NCBI RefSeq assembly: GCF_000514815.1 | Contig: NZ_AZWQ01000009.1 | Location: 263,904 to 327,903 of the forward strand | Direction: 5' to 3' | DNA: 64,000 bases | Origin: Salinispora fenicalii | GTDB lineage: Bacteria > Actinomycetota > Actinomycetes > Mycobacteriales > Micromonosporaceae | In this document: piece by piece, positions 1 to 8,950 of the stretch | How positions within the stretch are numbered: the first letter of the stretch is position 1 | Layout of the letters: the number at the start of each line of letters is the position of its first letter | The notes under the pieces: generated by a model | The model's database searches: none | What the model saw: the letters and a program-made list of their open reading frames with translations, nothing else | What the model was told of the DNA's origin: nothing | Made by a program: the position numbers and the translations under genes

Positions 1-2040
1 GGCGCCCGGGCCTACACCCCCCGCGGCCGCAGCATCGGCGAGCAGCGGTTAGGGGAGGCCCGCGCCGGTCGCGCCGAGCCGCGCCGGACACCGCGAGGAG
101 ATGGCGGTCGCTCCGGTGACCCGTTCCGTCCGGCACTCCAGGTGCTCAGTGGTGGGCGGGCCGGTGCGACGCGGCGGGCGAACCCGCCGCGTCGCACCTC
201 CGTGGTGCGCACCGTGCCCCGGCATCCACCGGCGGAGGAGCCACCGCCGCGGCGACGCCCGCCGCGACCAACCTCAGCCCGGCCGACGCGACGCCGCCGG
301 TCGAGGCCACCCCGCCTGGCCGACCCCGGCCGCCGGCTGCGGCTCGGCACCGCGCTGGTGCTGACCCTGTTCACCGTCATCGGTATTCGGCTCGTCGTGC
401 TGCAGGTCGTGGAGAATCCGGACTACGCCGGTGCCGGAATTGACGACCGGCTGAAAGTCGTGGTTCTGCCGGCACCTCGTGGCACGATCCGAGACCGGGA
501 CGGCGAGGTGCTGGCGCATAGTGTCGAGGCTCGGTATGTCTTCGCCGACCCGACCCTGATCGACGACCCGGTGAGTACCGCGCAGGCACTCGCCGAGCCG
601 CTCGGTATCCCGGCGGCGGAGCTCGCCGACCAGATGCGGAAACGCAAGCAGCCCAACGGCAACGAACTGCAGTTCGCATACCTCAAACGGGGGGTGGACG
701 TTGACCGGGCCGAGCAGATCGAGGCTCTTGGGCTGGCGGGAATCGGCGTCCGCCGCGATGAGCGACGGGAGGTCCCCGGTGGAGACCTGGCCGCCAACCT
801 GATCGGCTTCACCAGCCCGGAGATGGTCGGCCTGGAGGGGCTCGAGGCCGGCTATGACGAGGTGCTCACCGGCAAGGACGGTCTGGAACGTTACGAGGCG
901 GGGTGGGGCGCGCAGATCCCTGGGGGCTTCAGCGAGACGACCGAGGCGAAACCGGGCAGCTCGCTGTGCCTCACCCTCGACCGGGACCTGCAATACATGG
1001 TCCAGGCCAAGCTGGCCCAGGCGATGGAAGCGGTCAACGGCTCGACCGCCACCGCGGTCGTCCTGGAGGTGGGCACCAGCGAGGTGCTGGCCCAGGCCTC
1101 CTATCCCACCTACAACGTCGCGAACCGGCTCGACAGTGACCCGGCCGACCGGGACGACGTGGCGACCGCGTTCGTGGTCGAACCGGGGTCGGTGCACAAG
1201 GCGATCACGTTCGGCGCTGCCCTCCAGGAGGGCGTGATCACCCCGCAGACGGCGTTCCCGGTGGCGAACAGCGTACTCAAGGGCGACACGCGTATCTCTG
1301 ACACGCACCCGGTGAACGGCCGCACCATGAGCATCCCCGGGATGCTCGCCTTCTCCTCCAACGTCGGCACCATCGAGGTCGCCGACCGGCTCGGCCCGGA
1401 CCGGCTCATCGACTACCAGAAGCGCTTCGGGCTGGGTAAGCCGACCGGTGTCGGGTTGCTCGGCGAGGCGAGCGGCGCGGTGCTGCCCGCCGACGAGTGG
1501 AGCGACTCGTCGCATGGGTCGGTGCCGATCGGGCACAGTGTGGACACCACCGCGATCCAGATGGCTGCCGCGTACGCGACCATCGCCAACGACGGCACGT
1601 ACGTCGCGCCACGGTTGATGAAGGAGATCATCGGGCCGGGGGGAGAGCGGACAACGCCGGAGGCGCCGACGACCCGGGAGGTGCTGACCCCGGAGACCGC
1701 CGCCGAGCTGCGTACCGCCTTGGAGGCGGTGACCACCGTTGACGGCGCGACCGGTCGGGCCGCGGCGATCTCCGGCTACCGGGTGGCCGGGAAGACCGGC
1801 ACGGGCGCGCGGCTGGTAAACGGGCAGAAGCAGCCCGGCGACGTGGCGGCGTTCGTCGGGATGGCCCCGGCCGAGAAGCCCCGCTTCGTGATTGCTGTCT
1901 TCGCCCACACTCCCGACGGTGGGGGCGGCAGCGACATCGCGGCACCGGTCTTCGCCGACATGATGCGGTTCACCCTGCAGCACTATCAGGTACCGCCGTC
2001 GAAGGTCCCGCCACCCAACTTTGACGTCTTTCCCCGCTGA
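1..2040 (+). CDS. ftsI: FtsI-type penicillin-binding protein (septal transpeptidase), 5' end outside window
   Basis: Class B penicillin-binding protein that cross-links septal peptidoglycan outside the membrane, working with FtsW. A basic, Pro/Arg-rich cytoplasmic tail is followed by one membrane segment (about 346-414), a PBP dimerisation domain and the transpeptidase domain. The catalytic motifs are visible: SVHK (SxxK) at 1189-1200, SSN (SxN) at 1354-1362, and KTG at 1792-1800. The frame is open without a stop from base 1 and reads like the basic tail, so a GTG at 142 is probably internal and the true start lies upstream of the window. No PASTA domains follow the transpeptidase. It is first in the visible dcw cluster; murE follows after 91 bp. 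Confidence 0.93.
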   Translation, partial: GARAYTPRGRSIGEQRLGEARAGRAEPRRTPRGDGGRSGDPFRPALQVLSGGRAGATRRANPPRRTSVVRTVPRHPPAEEPPPRRRPPRPTSARPTRRRRSRPPRLADPGRRLRLGTALVLTLFTVIGIRLVVLQVVENPDYAGAGIDDRLKVVVLPAPRGTIRDRDGEVLAHSVEARYVFADPTLIDDPVSTAQALAEPLGIPAAELADQMRKRKQPNGNELQFAYLKRGVDVDRAEQIEALGLAGIGVRRDERREVPGGDLAANLIGFTSPEMVGLEGLEAGYDEVLTGKDGLERYEAGWGAQIPGGFSETTEAKPGSSLCLTLDRDLQYMVQAKLAQAMEAVNGSTATAVVLEVGTSEVLAQASYPTYNVANRLDSDPADRDDVATAFVVEPGSVHKAITFGAALQEGVITPQTAFPVANSVLKGDTRISDTHPVNGRTMSIPGMLAFSSNVGTIEVADRLGPDRLIDYQKRFGLGKPTGVGLLGEASGAVLPADEWSDSSHGSVPIGHSVDTTAIQMAAAYATIANDGTYVAPRLMKEIIGPGGERTTPEAPTTREVLTPETAAELRTALEAVTTVDGATGRAAAISGYRVAGKTGTGARLVNGQKQPGDVAAFVGMAPAEKPRFVIAVFAHTPDGGGGSDIAAPVFADMMRFTLQHYQVPPSKVPPPNFDVFPR

Positions 2041-2117
2041 CCAGCGTAGACGGGACATCATCGGTGCGTGCCGACGAACCACCGGGGCGGCTGTGTGGCC
2101 GGAACCGGACGACCGGG

Positions 2118-2123
2118 TAGGGT
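2118..2123 (+). promoter_or_regulatory. -10 element TAGGGT of a leaderless murE transcript
   Basis: TAGGGT ends 8 nt before the GTG at 2132, which is the spacing that places the transcription start at or next to the start codon. There is no Shine-Dalgarno before this GTG. This supports the 2132 start and suggests an internal promoter inside the dcw cluster. Confidence 0.5.
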
Positions 2124-2131
2124 CTGACGCC

Positions 2132-3676
2132 GTGTCCGGCAATCCTCGCCCTCGTAGCGTGACCGGAATCCGGCTCGGTAACCTCGCTGCTCGGCTCGCC
2201 GCCGAGTGCGGTGCGGACGCCGTTGACCTCCGGTCCGGTCCAACGGAACCGACGGTCACCGGGGTGACACACGCCAGCCAGGAGGTCCGCCCCGGCGACC
2301 TGTACGCGGCCCTGCCCGGTGCCCGGCGGCACGGTGCCGAGTTCGTCTCGGCCGCGGCCCAGGCTGGTGCGGTGGCGGTGTTGACCGACCCGGATGGCGC
2401 GGCGGCGACGGCGGAAGCCGGTCTGCCCATGCTGGTGGTGCCGGACCCGCGGGCCGTGCTGGGGGACCTGGCCAGTGTGGTGTACGGCGACCCGACCGCC
2501 GGGTTGACGGTGATCGGGGTGACCGGCACCGCGGGTAAGACCTCGACGGCGTACCTGGTCGAGTCGGGGCTGCGGGCGGCCGGGCACACCACCGGTCTGA
2601 TCGGCACCGTGGAGACCCGCCTCGGTGACCTGGTGATCGACAGTGTCCGGACCACGCCCGAGGCGACCGACCTGCATGCCATGCTCGCCGCTGCCCGAGA
2701 GCGCGGCGTCACCGCCGTGGTGATGGAGGTGTCCAGCCACGCCCTGGCCATGGGGCGGGTCGGTGGCGTCCGGTTCACCGTCGGCGGATACACCAACTTC
2801 GGCTCCGACCACCTCGACTTCCACGCCGACTCCGCGGACTACTTCGCCGCCAAGGCGAAGCTCTTCGACGGCCGCTGCGAGGCGGAGGTGCTCAACTACG
2901 ACGACCCGGCGCTGATCCCGCTGCGTCGACCCGCCACCGTGAGCTACTCCGCGGCCGGCGACCACTGCGCCACCTGGTGGGCCGACGAGGTCGGTGGCGA
3001 GGGGTACGCGCAGCGCTTCACCCTGCACGGCCCGGACGGGTTGACCCTGTCCGCCGGAGTGGCCCTGCCCGGTCGGCACAACGTCGCCAACGCCTTGCTC
3101 GCCGTCGCCGTGCTGGTGGCGGCGGGGGTGGAGCCGCGGCACGCCGTAGCGGGGGTGGACGACTGCGGCGGCGTTCCCGGTCGGCTGGAGCTGGTGCCGT
3201 CCCCCGGCCCGGTGCGCGGCGTCGTCGACTACGCCCACAAGACCGATGCGATCGTCGCCGTGTTGGCCGCCCTGCGGGAGTTCAGCACCGGGCGGCTGAT
3301 CTGCCTACTTGGCGCCGGCGGTGACCGGGACCGGGGCAAGCGACCCCTGATGGGCGTCGCCGCCGCCCAGGGAGCGGATGTGGTGCTGGTGACCGACGAC
3401 AACCCGCGGACCGAGGATCCCGCCGAGATCCGGGCCGAGGTGCTCGCCGGCGTGCACCGGGCCGACACCGAGGTGCAGGTCCTGGAGGTGCCCGGTCGGC
3501 GTGCGGCCATCGCGGAGGCGGTCGAGCTCGCTGCGCCCGGGGACGTGGTGGCGCTGTTGGGTAAGGGGCACGAGCAAGGGCAGGAGGTTGGCGGGCAGAT
3601 GCATCCCTTCGACGACCGCACCGAGCTGGCTGCCGCGCTGCGGGCGCGCTTCGGTGACCAGGCAGGGCAGCCGTGA
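2132..3676 (+). CDS. murE: UDP-N-acetylmuramoyl-tripeptide synthetase, MurE
   Basis: Cytoplasmic ATP-dependent ligase that adds the third residue of the peptidoglycan stem peptide to UDP-MurNAc-L-Ala-D-Glu. The start is taken as GTG 2132, giving 514 residues; an in-frame TTG at 2021 would overlap ftsI by 20 bp and adds residues unlike the family. The Mur ligase P-loop GTAGKTS has its Lys at residue 136. The DNPR motif at residues 423-426 is the signature of enzymes that add meso-diaminopimelate rather than lysine, as expected for this group. The stop overlaps the murF GTG (GTGA), so the two are translationally coupled. Confidence 0.95.
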   Translation: MSGNPRPRSVTGIRLGNLAARLAAECGADAVDLRSGPTEPTVTGVTHASQEVRPGDLYAALPGARRHGAEFVSAAAQAGAVAVLTDPDGAAATAEAGLPMLVVPDPRAVLGDLASVVYGDPTAGLTVIGVTGTAGKTSTAYLVESGLRAAGHTTGLIGTVETRLGDLVIDSVRTTPEATDLHAMLAAARERGVTAVVMEVSSHALAMGRVGGVRFTVGGYTNFGSDHLDFHADSADYFAAKAKLFDGRCEAEVLNYDDPALIPLRRPATVSYSAAGDHCATWWADEVGGEGYAQRFTLHGPDGLTLSAGVALPGRHNVANALLAVAVLVAAGVEPRHAVAGVDDCGGVPGRLELVPSPGPVRGVVDYAHKTDAIVAVLAALREFSTGRLICLLGAGGDRDRGKRPLMGVAAAQGADVVLVTDDNPRTEDPAEIRAEVLAGVHRADTEVQVLEVPGRRAAIAEAVELAAPGDVVALLGKGHEQGQEVGGQMHPFDDRTELAAALRARFGDQAGQP

Positions 3677-5088
3677 TCCGGCTGAGTCTGGCCGAGGTGG
3701 CGACAGCGGTTGACGGCCGGTTGGTCAGCGCTGACCCGAGCGTCGCGGTTACCGGCTCGGTCGAGTTTGACTCCCGCAAGGCCGGCCCGGGCGGGCTCTT
3801 CGTCGCCTTCCCCGGGGAACGGGTGGATGGGCACGACTACGCCGACGGGGCGATTCGGGCGGGTGCGGTGGCGGTGCTCGGCACCCGGGTGCTGCCCGGC
3901 GTGCCGATGGTGCTGGTGGATGATGCCCAGCTGGCGCTGGGGCGACTGGCCCGCGCGGTGACGGATCGGCTGCCCGAGCTGACCGTCATCGGCCTCACCG
4001 GCTCCTCGGGCAAGACCAGCACCAAGGATCTGATCGCTGCCCTCACCGCACGACTCGGGCCCACGGTTGCCCCGCCCGGGTCGTTCAACAACGAGCTGGG
4101 GCACCCCTACACGGCACTCCAGGCCGGTCCGGGGACCCGCTACCTCGTGCTGGAGAAGGGCGCCCGAGGAGTGGGGCACGTCAGCTACCTCTGCGAGGTG
4201 GTGCCGCCGAAGATCTCCGTGGTGCTCAATGTGGGGGTGGCCCACATCGGTGAGTTCGGTTCCCGGGAGACCATCGCCTTGGCGAAGGGGGAACTGGTGG
4301 CAGCGCTACCGGCGGAGGGGCTGGCCGTGCTCAACGCCGACGATGACCTCGTCGCCGCGATGGCGACGCGCACCCAAGCGCGGGTGGTCCGGTACGGCGA
4401 GGCGGCCGATGCGGACGTGCGGGCCGTTGACGTGGTGCTGGATGAGCGTGGCCGGCCGTCGTTCACGCTGGTGACACCGGAGGGGCGTGCGCCGGTGCGG
4501 CTCGGGCTGACCGGCCGGCACCAGGTATCCAACTCGCTCGCCGCCGCCGCGGTGGCCCGGGAACTGGGAATGCCGTTGCCGGAGCTGGCGGCCGCCCTGG
4601 GCGAGCTCGGGCTGGTCTCCAGTCGTCGGATGGACGTCTTCGAGCGGGTTGACGGGGTCACCGTTATCGACGACTCGTACAACGCCAACCCCGCGTCGAT
4701 GACCGCCGCCCTGCGGGCGCTGGCCGGGTTCGAGCGGCGGCGCACCATCGCGGTGCTCGGCTACATGGCCGAACTGGGGCCGTACGAGCAGGAGGGGCAT
4801 GTCGAGGTCGGTCGACTCGCCGCCAATCTGGGGGTGGACCGCCTGCTGGTGGTGGGCGAGGCGGCGAACCCGATCCATGAGGGCGCAACATCGGTACGTG
4901 ACTGGGAAGGAGAATCGGTGCAGCTCACCGATCAGGCGGGCGCCGTCGAGGTGCTGCGGGGAGACCTGCGGCCCGGTGACGTCGTCTTGGTGAAGGGCTC
5001 GCGGTACCGCACCTGGGAGGTGGCGGACGCGCTGCGCGCCGACGCCGTGGCCGACCGGGGTGCGGGAGCGGACGGTGGCGTGGCATGA
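3673..5088 (+). CDS. murF: UDP-N-acetylmuramoyl-tripeptide--D-alanyl-D-alanine ligase, MurF
   Basis: Adds D-Ala-D-Ala to complete the UDP-MurNAc-pentapeptide in the cytoplasm. The 471 residues match the family. The P-loop [10 protein letters not shown] has its Lys at residue 114, and the adenine-binding region follows with [10 protein letters not shown] and [12 protein letters not shown]. The GTG start overlaps the murE stop by 4 nt and the gene's own stop overlaps the mraY ATG (ATGA), so murE-murF-mraY form a tightly coupled run. Confidence 0.95.
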   Translation: MIRLSLAEVATAVDGRLVSADPSVAVTGSVEFDSRKAGPGGLFVAFPGERVDGHDYADGAIRAGAVAVLGTRVLPGVPMVLVDDAQLALGRLARAVTDRLPELTVIGLTGSSGKTSTKDLIAALTARLGPTVAPPGSFNNELGHPYTALQAGPGTRYLVLEKGARGVGHVSYLCEVVPPKISVVLNVGVAHIGEFGSRETIALAKGELVAALPAEGLAVLNADDDLVAAMATRTQARVVRYGEAADADVRAVDVVLDERGRPSFTLVTPEGRAPVRLGLTGRHQVSNSLAAAAVARELGMPLPELAAALGELGLVSSRRMDVFERVDGVTVIDDSYNANPASMTAALRALAGFERRRTIAVLGYMAELGPYEQEGHVEVGRLAANLGVDRLLVVGEAANPIHEGATSVRDWEGESVQLTDQAGAVEVLRGDLRPGDVVLVKGSRYRTWEVADALRADAVADRGAGADGGVA

Positions 5089-6209
5089 GGGCAGTCATCG
5101 TCGCGGTTGGGGTGGCCTTCCTGGTCTCGCTGTTCTGCACACCGATTGCGATCAAGGTCTTCACCCGGTTGAAGGCCGGCCAGCCAATTCGGGCCGAGGG
5201 TCCGGTGATGCACCAGGGCAAGAAGGGCACCCCGACGATGGGCGGGGTGGTCTTCATCCTGGCCACCGTCATCGCGTACGTCGCCGGGCACCTGGCCCTG
5301 ACCACGCTGCCGGACGCCCAGATCGCTCAGGTTGAACCGACCATCACGGCGCTGGTGCTGTTGGGGCTGATGGTGTTCTCCGGCGCGGTGGGCTTCATCG
5401 ACGACTTCCTGAAGGTCCGCAAGCGGCACAGTGGCGGCCTCAACAAGCGCGGCAAGCTGCTCGGCCAGATCCTGGTCGGCGCGGTGTTCGGGGTGATCGC
5501 GCTCTACTTCCCGAGCACCATGACCGATTCCCAGGGCACGTTGACCAACACCGAGACGGTCGGCAGCACGACGTTGAGTTTCATCCGGGACATTCCCGCG
5601 CTGGAGCTCACCAAGGTTGGCGCGGTCATCCTCTTCATCTTCGTGGTGATGGCAGCCACCAACGGCGTCAACCTCACCGACGGTTTGGACGGCCTGGCCA
5701 CCGGCGCTTCGGTGATGGTGCTCGCGGCGTACGGGTTGATCGCCTTCTGGCAGTACCGGCACTGGTGCGCCGACCCGAACTACACCCAGGAGTACTGCTA
5801 CGCGGTTCGGGACCCGCTGGAGATCGCGTTGATCGCCGGCGCGGCGGCCGGTGCCTGTGTCGGGTTCCTGTGGTGGAACACCTCGCCGGCCCGGATCTTC
5901 ATGGGCGACACCGGGGCGCTGGGGCTGGGCGGCCTAATCGCCGGGATGGCGATGTCGACCCGAACGATCCTGCTGCTGCCGATCATCGGAGGACTCTTCG
6001 TCATCATTACGATGTCCGTGGTGATCCAGATCATCTCCTTCCGGACGACCGGCAAGCGGGTCTTCCGGATGTCACCGTTGCAGCACCACTTCGAGCTCGC
6101 CGGCTGGAGCGAGGTCAACATCGTGGTGCGGTTTTGGATCATCGCCGGCATCGGTGTGGCCATCGCCCTGGGCCTGTTCTACAGCGACTTCCTCGCCCGC
6201 GTCGGTTGA
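5085..6209 (+). CDS. mraY: Phospho-N-acetylmuramoyl-pentapeptide transferase, MraY
   Basis: Integral membrane enzyme that transfers phospho-MurNAc-pentapeptide to undecaprenyl phosphate to make lipid I. The 374 residues contain about ten hydrophobic segments. The conserved cytoplasmic-loop motifs are present: GFIDDFLK with the acidic pair, [10 protein letters not shown], the [10 protein letters not shown] loop, and PLQHHFE near the C terminus. The ATG overlaps the murF stop. Unusually, the next gene is ftsW rather than murD; only 75 bp with a strong hairpin lie between. Confidence 0.96.
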   Translation: MRAVIVAVGVAFLVSLFCTPIAIKVFTRLKAGQPIRAEGPVMHQGKKGTPTMGGVVFILATVIAYVAGHLALTTLPDAQIAQVEPTITALVLLGLMVFSGAVGFIDDFLKVRKRHSGGLNKRGKLLGQILVGAVFGVIALYFPSTMTDSQGTLTNTETVGSTTLSFIRDIPALELTKVGAVILFIFVVMAATNGVNLTDGLDGLATGASVMVLAAYGLIAFWQYRHWCADPNYTQEYCYAVRDPLEIALIAGAAAGACVGFLWWNTSPARIFMGDTGALGLGGLIAGMAMSTRTILLLPIIGGLFVIITMSVVIQIISFRTTGKRVFRMSPLQHHFELAGWSEVNIVVRFWIIAGIGVAIALGLFYSDFLARVG

Positions 6210-6258
6210 TCGGAGCAGGCTTTCTCGACACGCCGAGGAGACGGTTGCGGGGGCCACG

Positions 6259-6294
6259 CCTCCCCCACCCGCGATGATGGGCGGGTGGGGGAGG
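6259..6294. terminator. Perfect 14-bp stem hairpin between mraY and ftsW
   Basis: 6259-6272 is the exact reverse complement of 6281-6294, with an 8-nt loop (GATGATGG). The right arm contains the GTG at 6285 that opens the ftsW frame. There is no U-tract after it, as is common for actinobacterial hairpins. It could end mraY transcription, attenuate ftsW, or block the ftsW start codon. Confidence 0.6.
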
Positions 6295-7844
6295 GATCAG
6301 AAGTTGAGGGAAGCTCGGATTCGGGGCGGCGCTGGCCGCAGAGAGGTACGCGTACCACCGAGGCTCCGCCGGTAGCGCGGTCGCCGAAGGAACCTCCCGA
6401 TGTTCCGCCCCTGCGCGGGCTGAGTGCCGCCGGCGGATTGGCTGCGCTCCGTGGCCTGTTGGACCGGCCGCTGGCCTCTTACTACCTTTTGCTGTTCAGC
6501 GTCGGCCTGCTGCTGCTGATCGGTCTCACCATGGTCTTCTCGGCGACCAGCGTGGAAGACTATGCCAACAGCGGTGACGCCACCGCGTCCTTGACCAAGC
6601 AGGCCATCTTCGCGGTGTTCGGCATTGTGGCCTTCTGGGCGTGCCAGCGGTTGCCGGTCCGCACCTTCCAGGCGGTCGCCCGGCCGGCCCTCTGGGGCAC
6701 GGTGGGGTTGCTGCTGCTCTTGAATCTGTTGGTCGCGCTCACGTCGCTGGCCGGCGTCTCGCAGATCGGCCCGTTCGCCGTAGACCTGAACTGGCTGTAC
6801 GTAGGGCCGCTCCAGCTCCAGCCCTCCGAGCTGGCGAAGTTCGCTCTCGTCCTGTGGGGGGCGGATGTGCTCGCCCGAAAGGGCGCCAAGCTCGGCTGGT
6901 GGCGGGAGTTGGCCACGCCGTTCTTCCCCGTGCTGGGGCTGCTGTTCGTGCTGGTCGGCTACAACGACCTGGGCACGCTGATCTGTCTGCTGGCCCTGGT
7001 AATCGGGCTGCTCTGGGCGGCCGGAGTGCAGCTGCGGGTCTTCGCGGTGTTGGGTGCGATCGGCCTGCTCGGTATCGGTCTGCTGGTGGCGGTCGCTTCA
7101 CTCGGCGCGGGGTCGAGCGAGCCAGGCGGGTCGGACGAGCCGAATTTCCGGCTGGGCCGGCTGACGATGTTCTTCAATCCTCCACCGCTCGAAACCTGCA
7201 AGGACTCGGGCTGCTACCAGATGCTCCAAGCTCGGTACGCGATCGAGCACGGGGGCTGGTTCGGCACCGGGTTGGGCAAGAGTTCCCTGAAGTGGGGCTC
7301 CCTCCCGGCGAAGGAGAATGACTTCATTTTCGTGATCATCGCTGAGGAACTGGGCGTTGTCGGGTGCAGTGTGGTCGTGGCGCTCTTCGCGGTGCTTGCG
7401 TATACCGGGCTGCGGATCGCCCGCCGGGTGACCGGCCGGTTCCGGCAGCTCGCCGCCGCCGCGGCGACCGCCTGGCTGATCGGGCAGGCGATGATCAATA
7501 TCGGTGGAGTGATCGGGTTGCTGCCGCTTACCGGCGTGCCGCTGCCGTTCATCTCCGACGGCGGGAGCGCCCTTGTCTCCACGCTCGCCGCGGTCGGCAT
7601 GCTCGCCTCGTTCGCCCGGGCCGAACCTGATGCGGCGAGAGCCCTGCATGCCCGTCCGCCGGCCCGATGGGTCCGACTAGTCTGGGCCCCGTTGCCGCCG
7701 CTTCCCGGCCGGCGCCGCCCGGGTGCCCCATCAGCTCCCCGGGCCCGGGTGCCCCGGGGGCAACACGAAGATGACCAGGCCGCGCGACGTGCCGTCCGGG
7801 CGAACCGGGCCCGGCGTGGGTCGGTGGAGGAGAGGAGACGGTGA
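6285..7844 (+). CDS. ftsW: FtsW, SEDS peptidoglycan glycosyltransferase/divisome protein
   Basis: SEDS-family polymerase that makes septal glycan from lipid II together with FtsI. The protein is 519 residues with about ten membrane segments, an N-terminal basic and Pro-rich cytoplasmic tail of about 55 residues, and a basic Pro/Arg-rich C-terminal tail after the last helix. Family motifs include YVGPLQLQPSELAKFA, the large extracytoplasmic loop with YQMLQARYAIEHGGWFG, and PLPFISDGGSAL near the C terminus. The assigned GTG 6285 lies inside the hairpin stem and is uncertain; GTG/TTG codons further downstream before the first helix are alternatives. The end overlaps the murG start. Confidence 0.93.
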   Translation: MGEGSEVEGSSDSGRRWPQRGTRTTEAPPVARSPKEPPDVPPLRGLSAAGGLAALRGLLDRPLASYYLLLFSVGLLLLIGLTMVFSATSVEDYANSGDATASLTKQAIFAVFGIVAFWACQRLPVRTFQAVARPALWGTVGLLLLLNLLVALTSLAGVSQIGPFAVDLNWLYVGPLQLQPSELAKFALVLWGADVLARKGAKLGWWRELATPFFPVLGLLFVLVGYNDLGTLICLLALVIGLLWAAGVQLRVFAVLGAIGLLGIGLLVAVASLGAGSSEPGGSDEPNFRLGRLTMFFNPPPLETCKDSGCYQMLQARYAIEHGGWFGTGLGKSSLKWGSLPAKENDFIFVIIAEELGVVGCSVVVALFAVLAYTGLRIARRVTGRFRQLAAAAATAWLIGQAMINIGGVIGLLPLTGVPLPFISDGGSALVSTLAAVGMLASFARAEPDAARALHARPPARWVRLVWAPLPPLPGRRRPGAPSAPRARVPRGQHEDDQAARRAVRANRARRGSVEERRR

Positions 7845-8950
7845 TGGGTCCGCTGCGTTCGGTGGTGCTTGCAGGAGGTGGCACCGGGGGGCACATCTAC
7901 CCGTTGCTCGCCTTCGCCGACTGCCTGCGCCGGCACGACTCCGGCATCCGGATCACCTGCCTGGGCACCCCGAAGGGCTTGGAGAACGAGCTGATCCCGC
8001 CCGCCGGGTACGACCTGCGTCAGATCCCCGCGTACCAGCTGCCCCGCTCGGTCAACCTGGACCTGGTGAAGACCCCGGCCCGGATGTGGACCGCGGCCCG
8101 GGCGGCCGGCAAGGTCATCGACGAGGTGCAGGCCGATGTCGTGGTGGGGTTCGGCGGGTACGTCTCGGTCCCGGCGTACCTCGCCGCCTGGCGACGTGAG
8201 CTGCCGATCGTCATCCACGAGGTCAATGTGCCACCGGGGGTGGCCAACCGGCTGGGCATGAAGTTCACCAAGCACCTCGCGGTGGGCTTCCCGCACCAGC
8301 CGGCGCAAGCTGAGTCGCTGCGCGGGGCCCGGGTGGTGGGGGTGCCGCTGCGCCGGGGCATCGCCGGTCTGGACCGGGCCGCCATGCGCACCGCTGCCCG
8401 CGCCCACTTCGGGCTCCGGCCGGACCTGCCGGTGCTCTTCGTCGCCGGTGGATCACAGGGCGCGCGTTCGATCAACCTGGCGGTCACCGGGGCGGCCAAG
8501 GAACTGGCCCGGAACGGAGTGCAGGTGCTGCACGTGGTCGGTGCACGAAATGAGGCGGTGTCGGTGCCGACCGACTTGCCCGCACCGTACGTGACGTTGC
8601 CGTACCTGTCGCAGATGGAGCTGGGGTATGCCGCGGCCGACCTGATGCTCGGCCGGGGTGGGGCGATGACCTGTGCAGAGGTGGCGGCGGTCGGGCTGCC
8701 GACGGTCTATGTGCCGTACCCGCACAGCAACCAGGAGCAGCGACGAAACGCGTTGCCGGTGGTGGAGGCCGGGGGCGGACTACTCGTTGATGACGCCGAG
8801 ATGACGCCGGCCTGGGTGGAGAGCACGGTGATCCCGCTGATCCGTGACTCCCACCGGTTGGCCACAATGGGGGCTGCCGCGGCTGCGTACGGGCATCGCG
8901 ACGGCGACGAAGCATTACTCAATTTTGTCTATGAGGCGGTGGTCCGGTGA
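7844..8950 (+). CDS. murG: UDP-GlcNAc:lipid I N-acetylglucosaminyltransferase, MurG
   Basis: Peripheral inner-face GT-B glycosyltransferase that converts lipid I to lipid II. The 368 residues begin MGPLRSVVLAGGGTGGHIYP, with the donor-proximal Gly-rich loop at residues 11-16. GGSQGARSIN and GRGGAMTCAEV, the UDP-GlcNAc binding motifs, are present in the C-terminal half. A strong purine-rich ribosome site (GGAGGAGAGGAG) precedes ATG 7844; an in-frame GTG three bases upstream is possible. It overlaps ftsW by one base and murC by four (GTGA). Confidence 0.95.
   Translation: MGPLRSVVLAGGGTGGHIYPLLAFADCLRRHDSGIRITCLGTPKGLENELIPPAGYDLRQIPAYQLPRSVNLDLVKTPARMWTAARAAGKVIDEVQADVVVGFGGYVSVPAYLAAWRRELPIVIHEVNVPPGVANRLGMKFTKHLAVGFPHQPAQAESLRGARVVGVPLRRGIAGLDRAAMRTAARAHFGLRPDLPVLFVAGGSQGARSINLAVTGAAKELARNGVQVLHVVGARNEAVSVPTDLPAPYVTLPYLSQMELGYAAADLMLGRGGAMTCAEVAAVGLPTVYVPYPHSNQEQRRNALPVVEAGGGLLVDDAEMTPAWVESTVIPLIRDSHRLATMGAAAAAYGHRDGDEALLNFVYEAVVR

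Noticed and set aside
274..2796. 840-codon open frame on the minus strand
   Set aside because: It runs antisense across ftsI and murE, whose catalytic motifs are intact on the plus strand. Long antisense frames are expected at this GC content, and the translation is Arg/His/Gly-rich without motifs.
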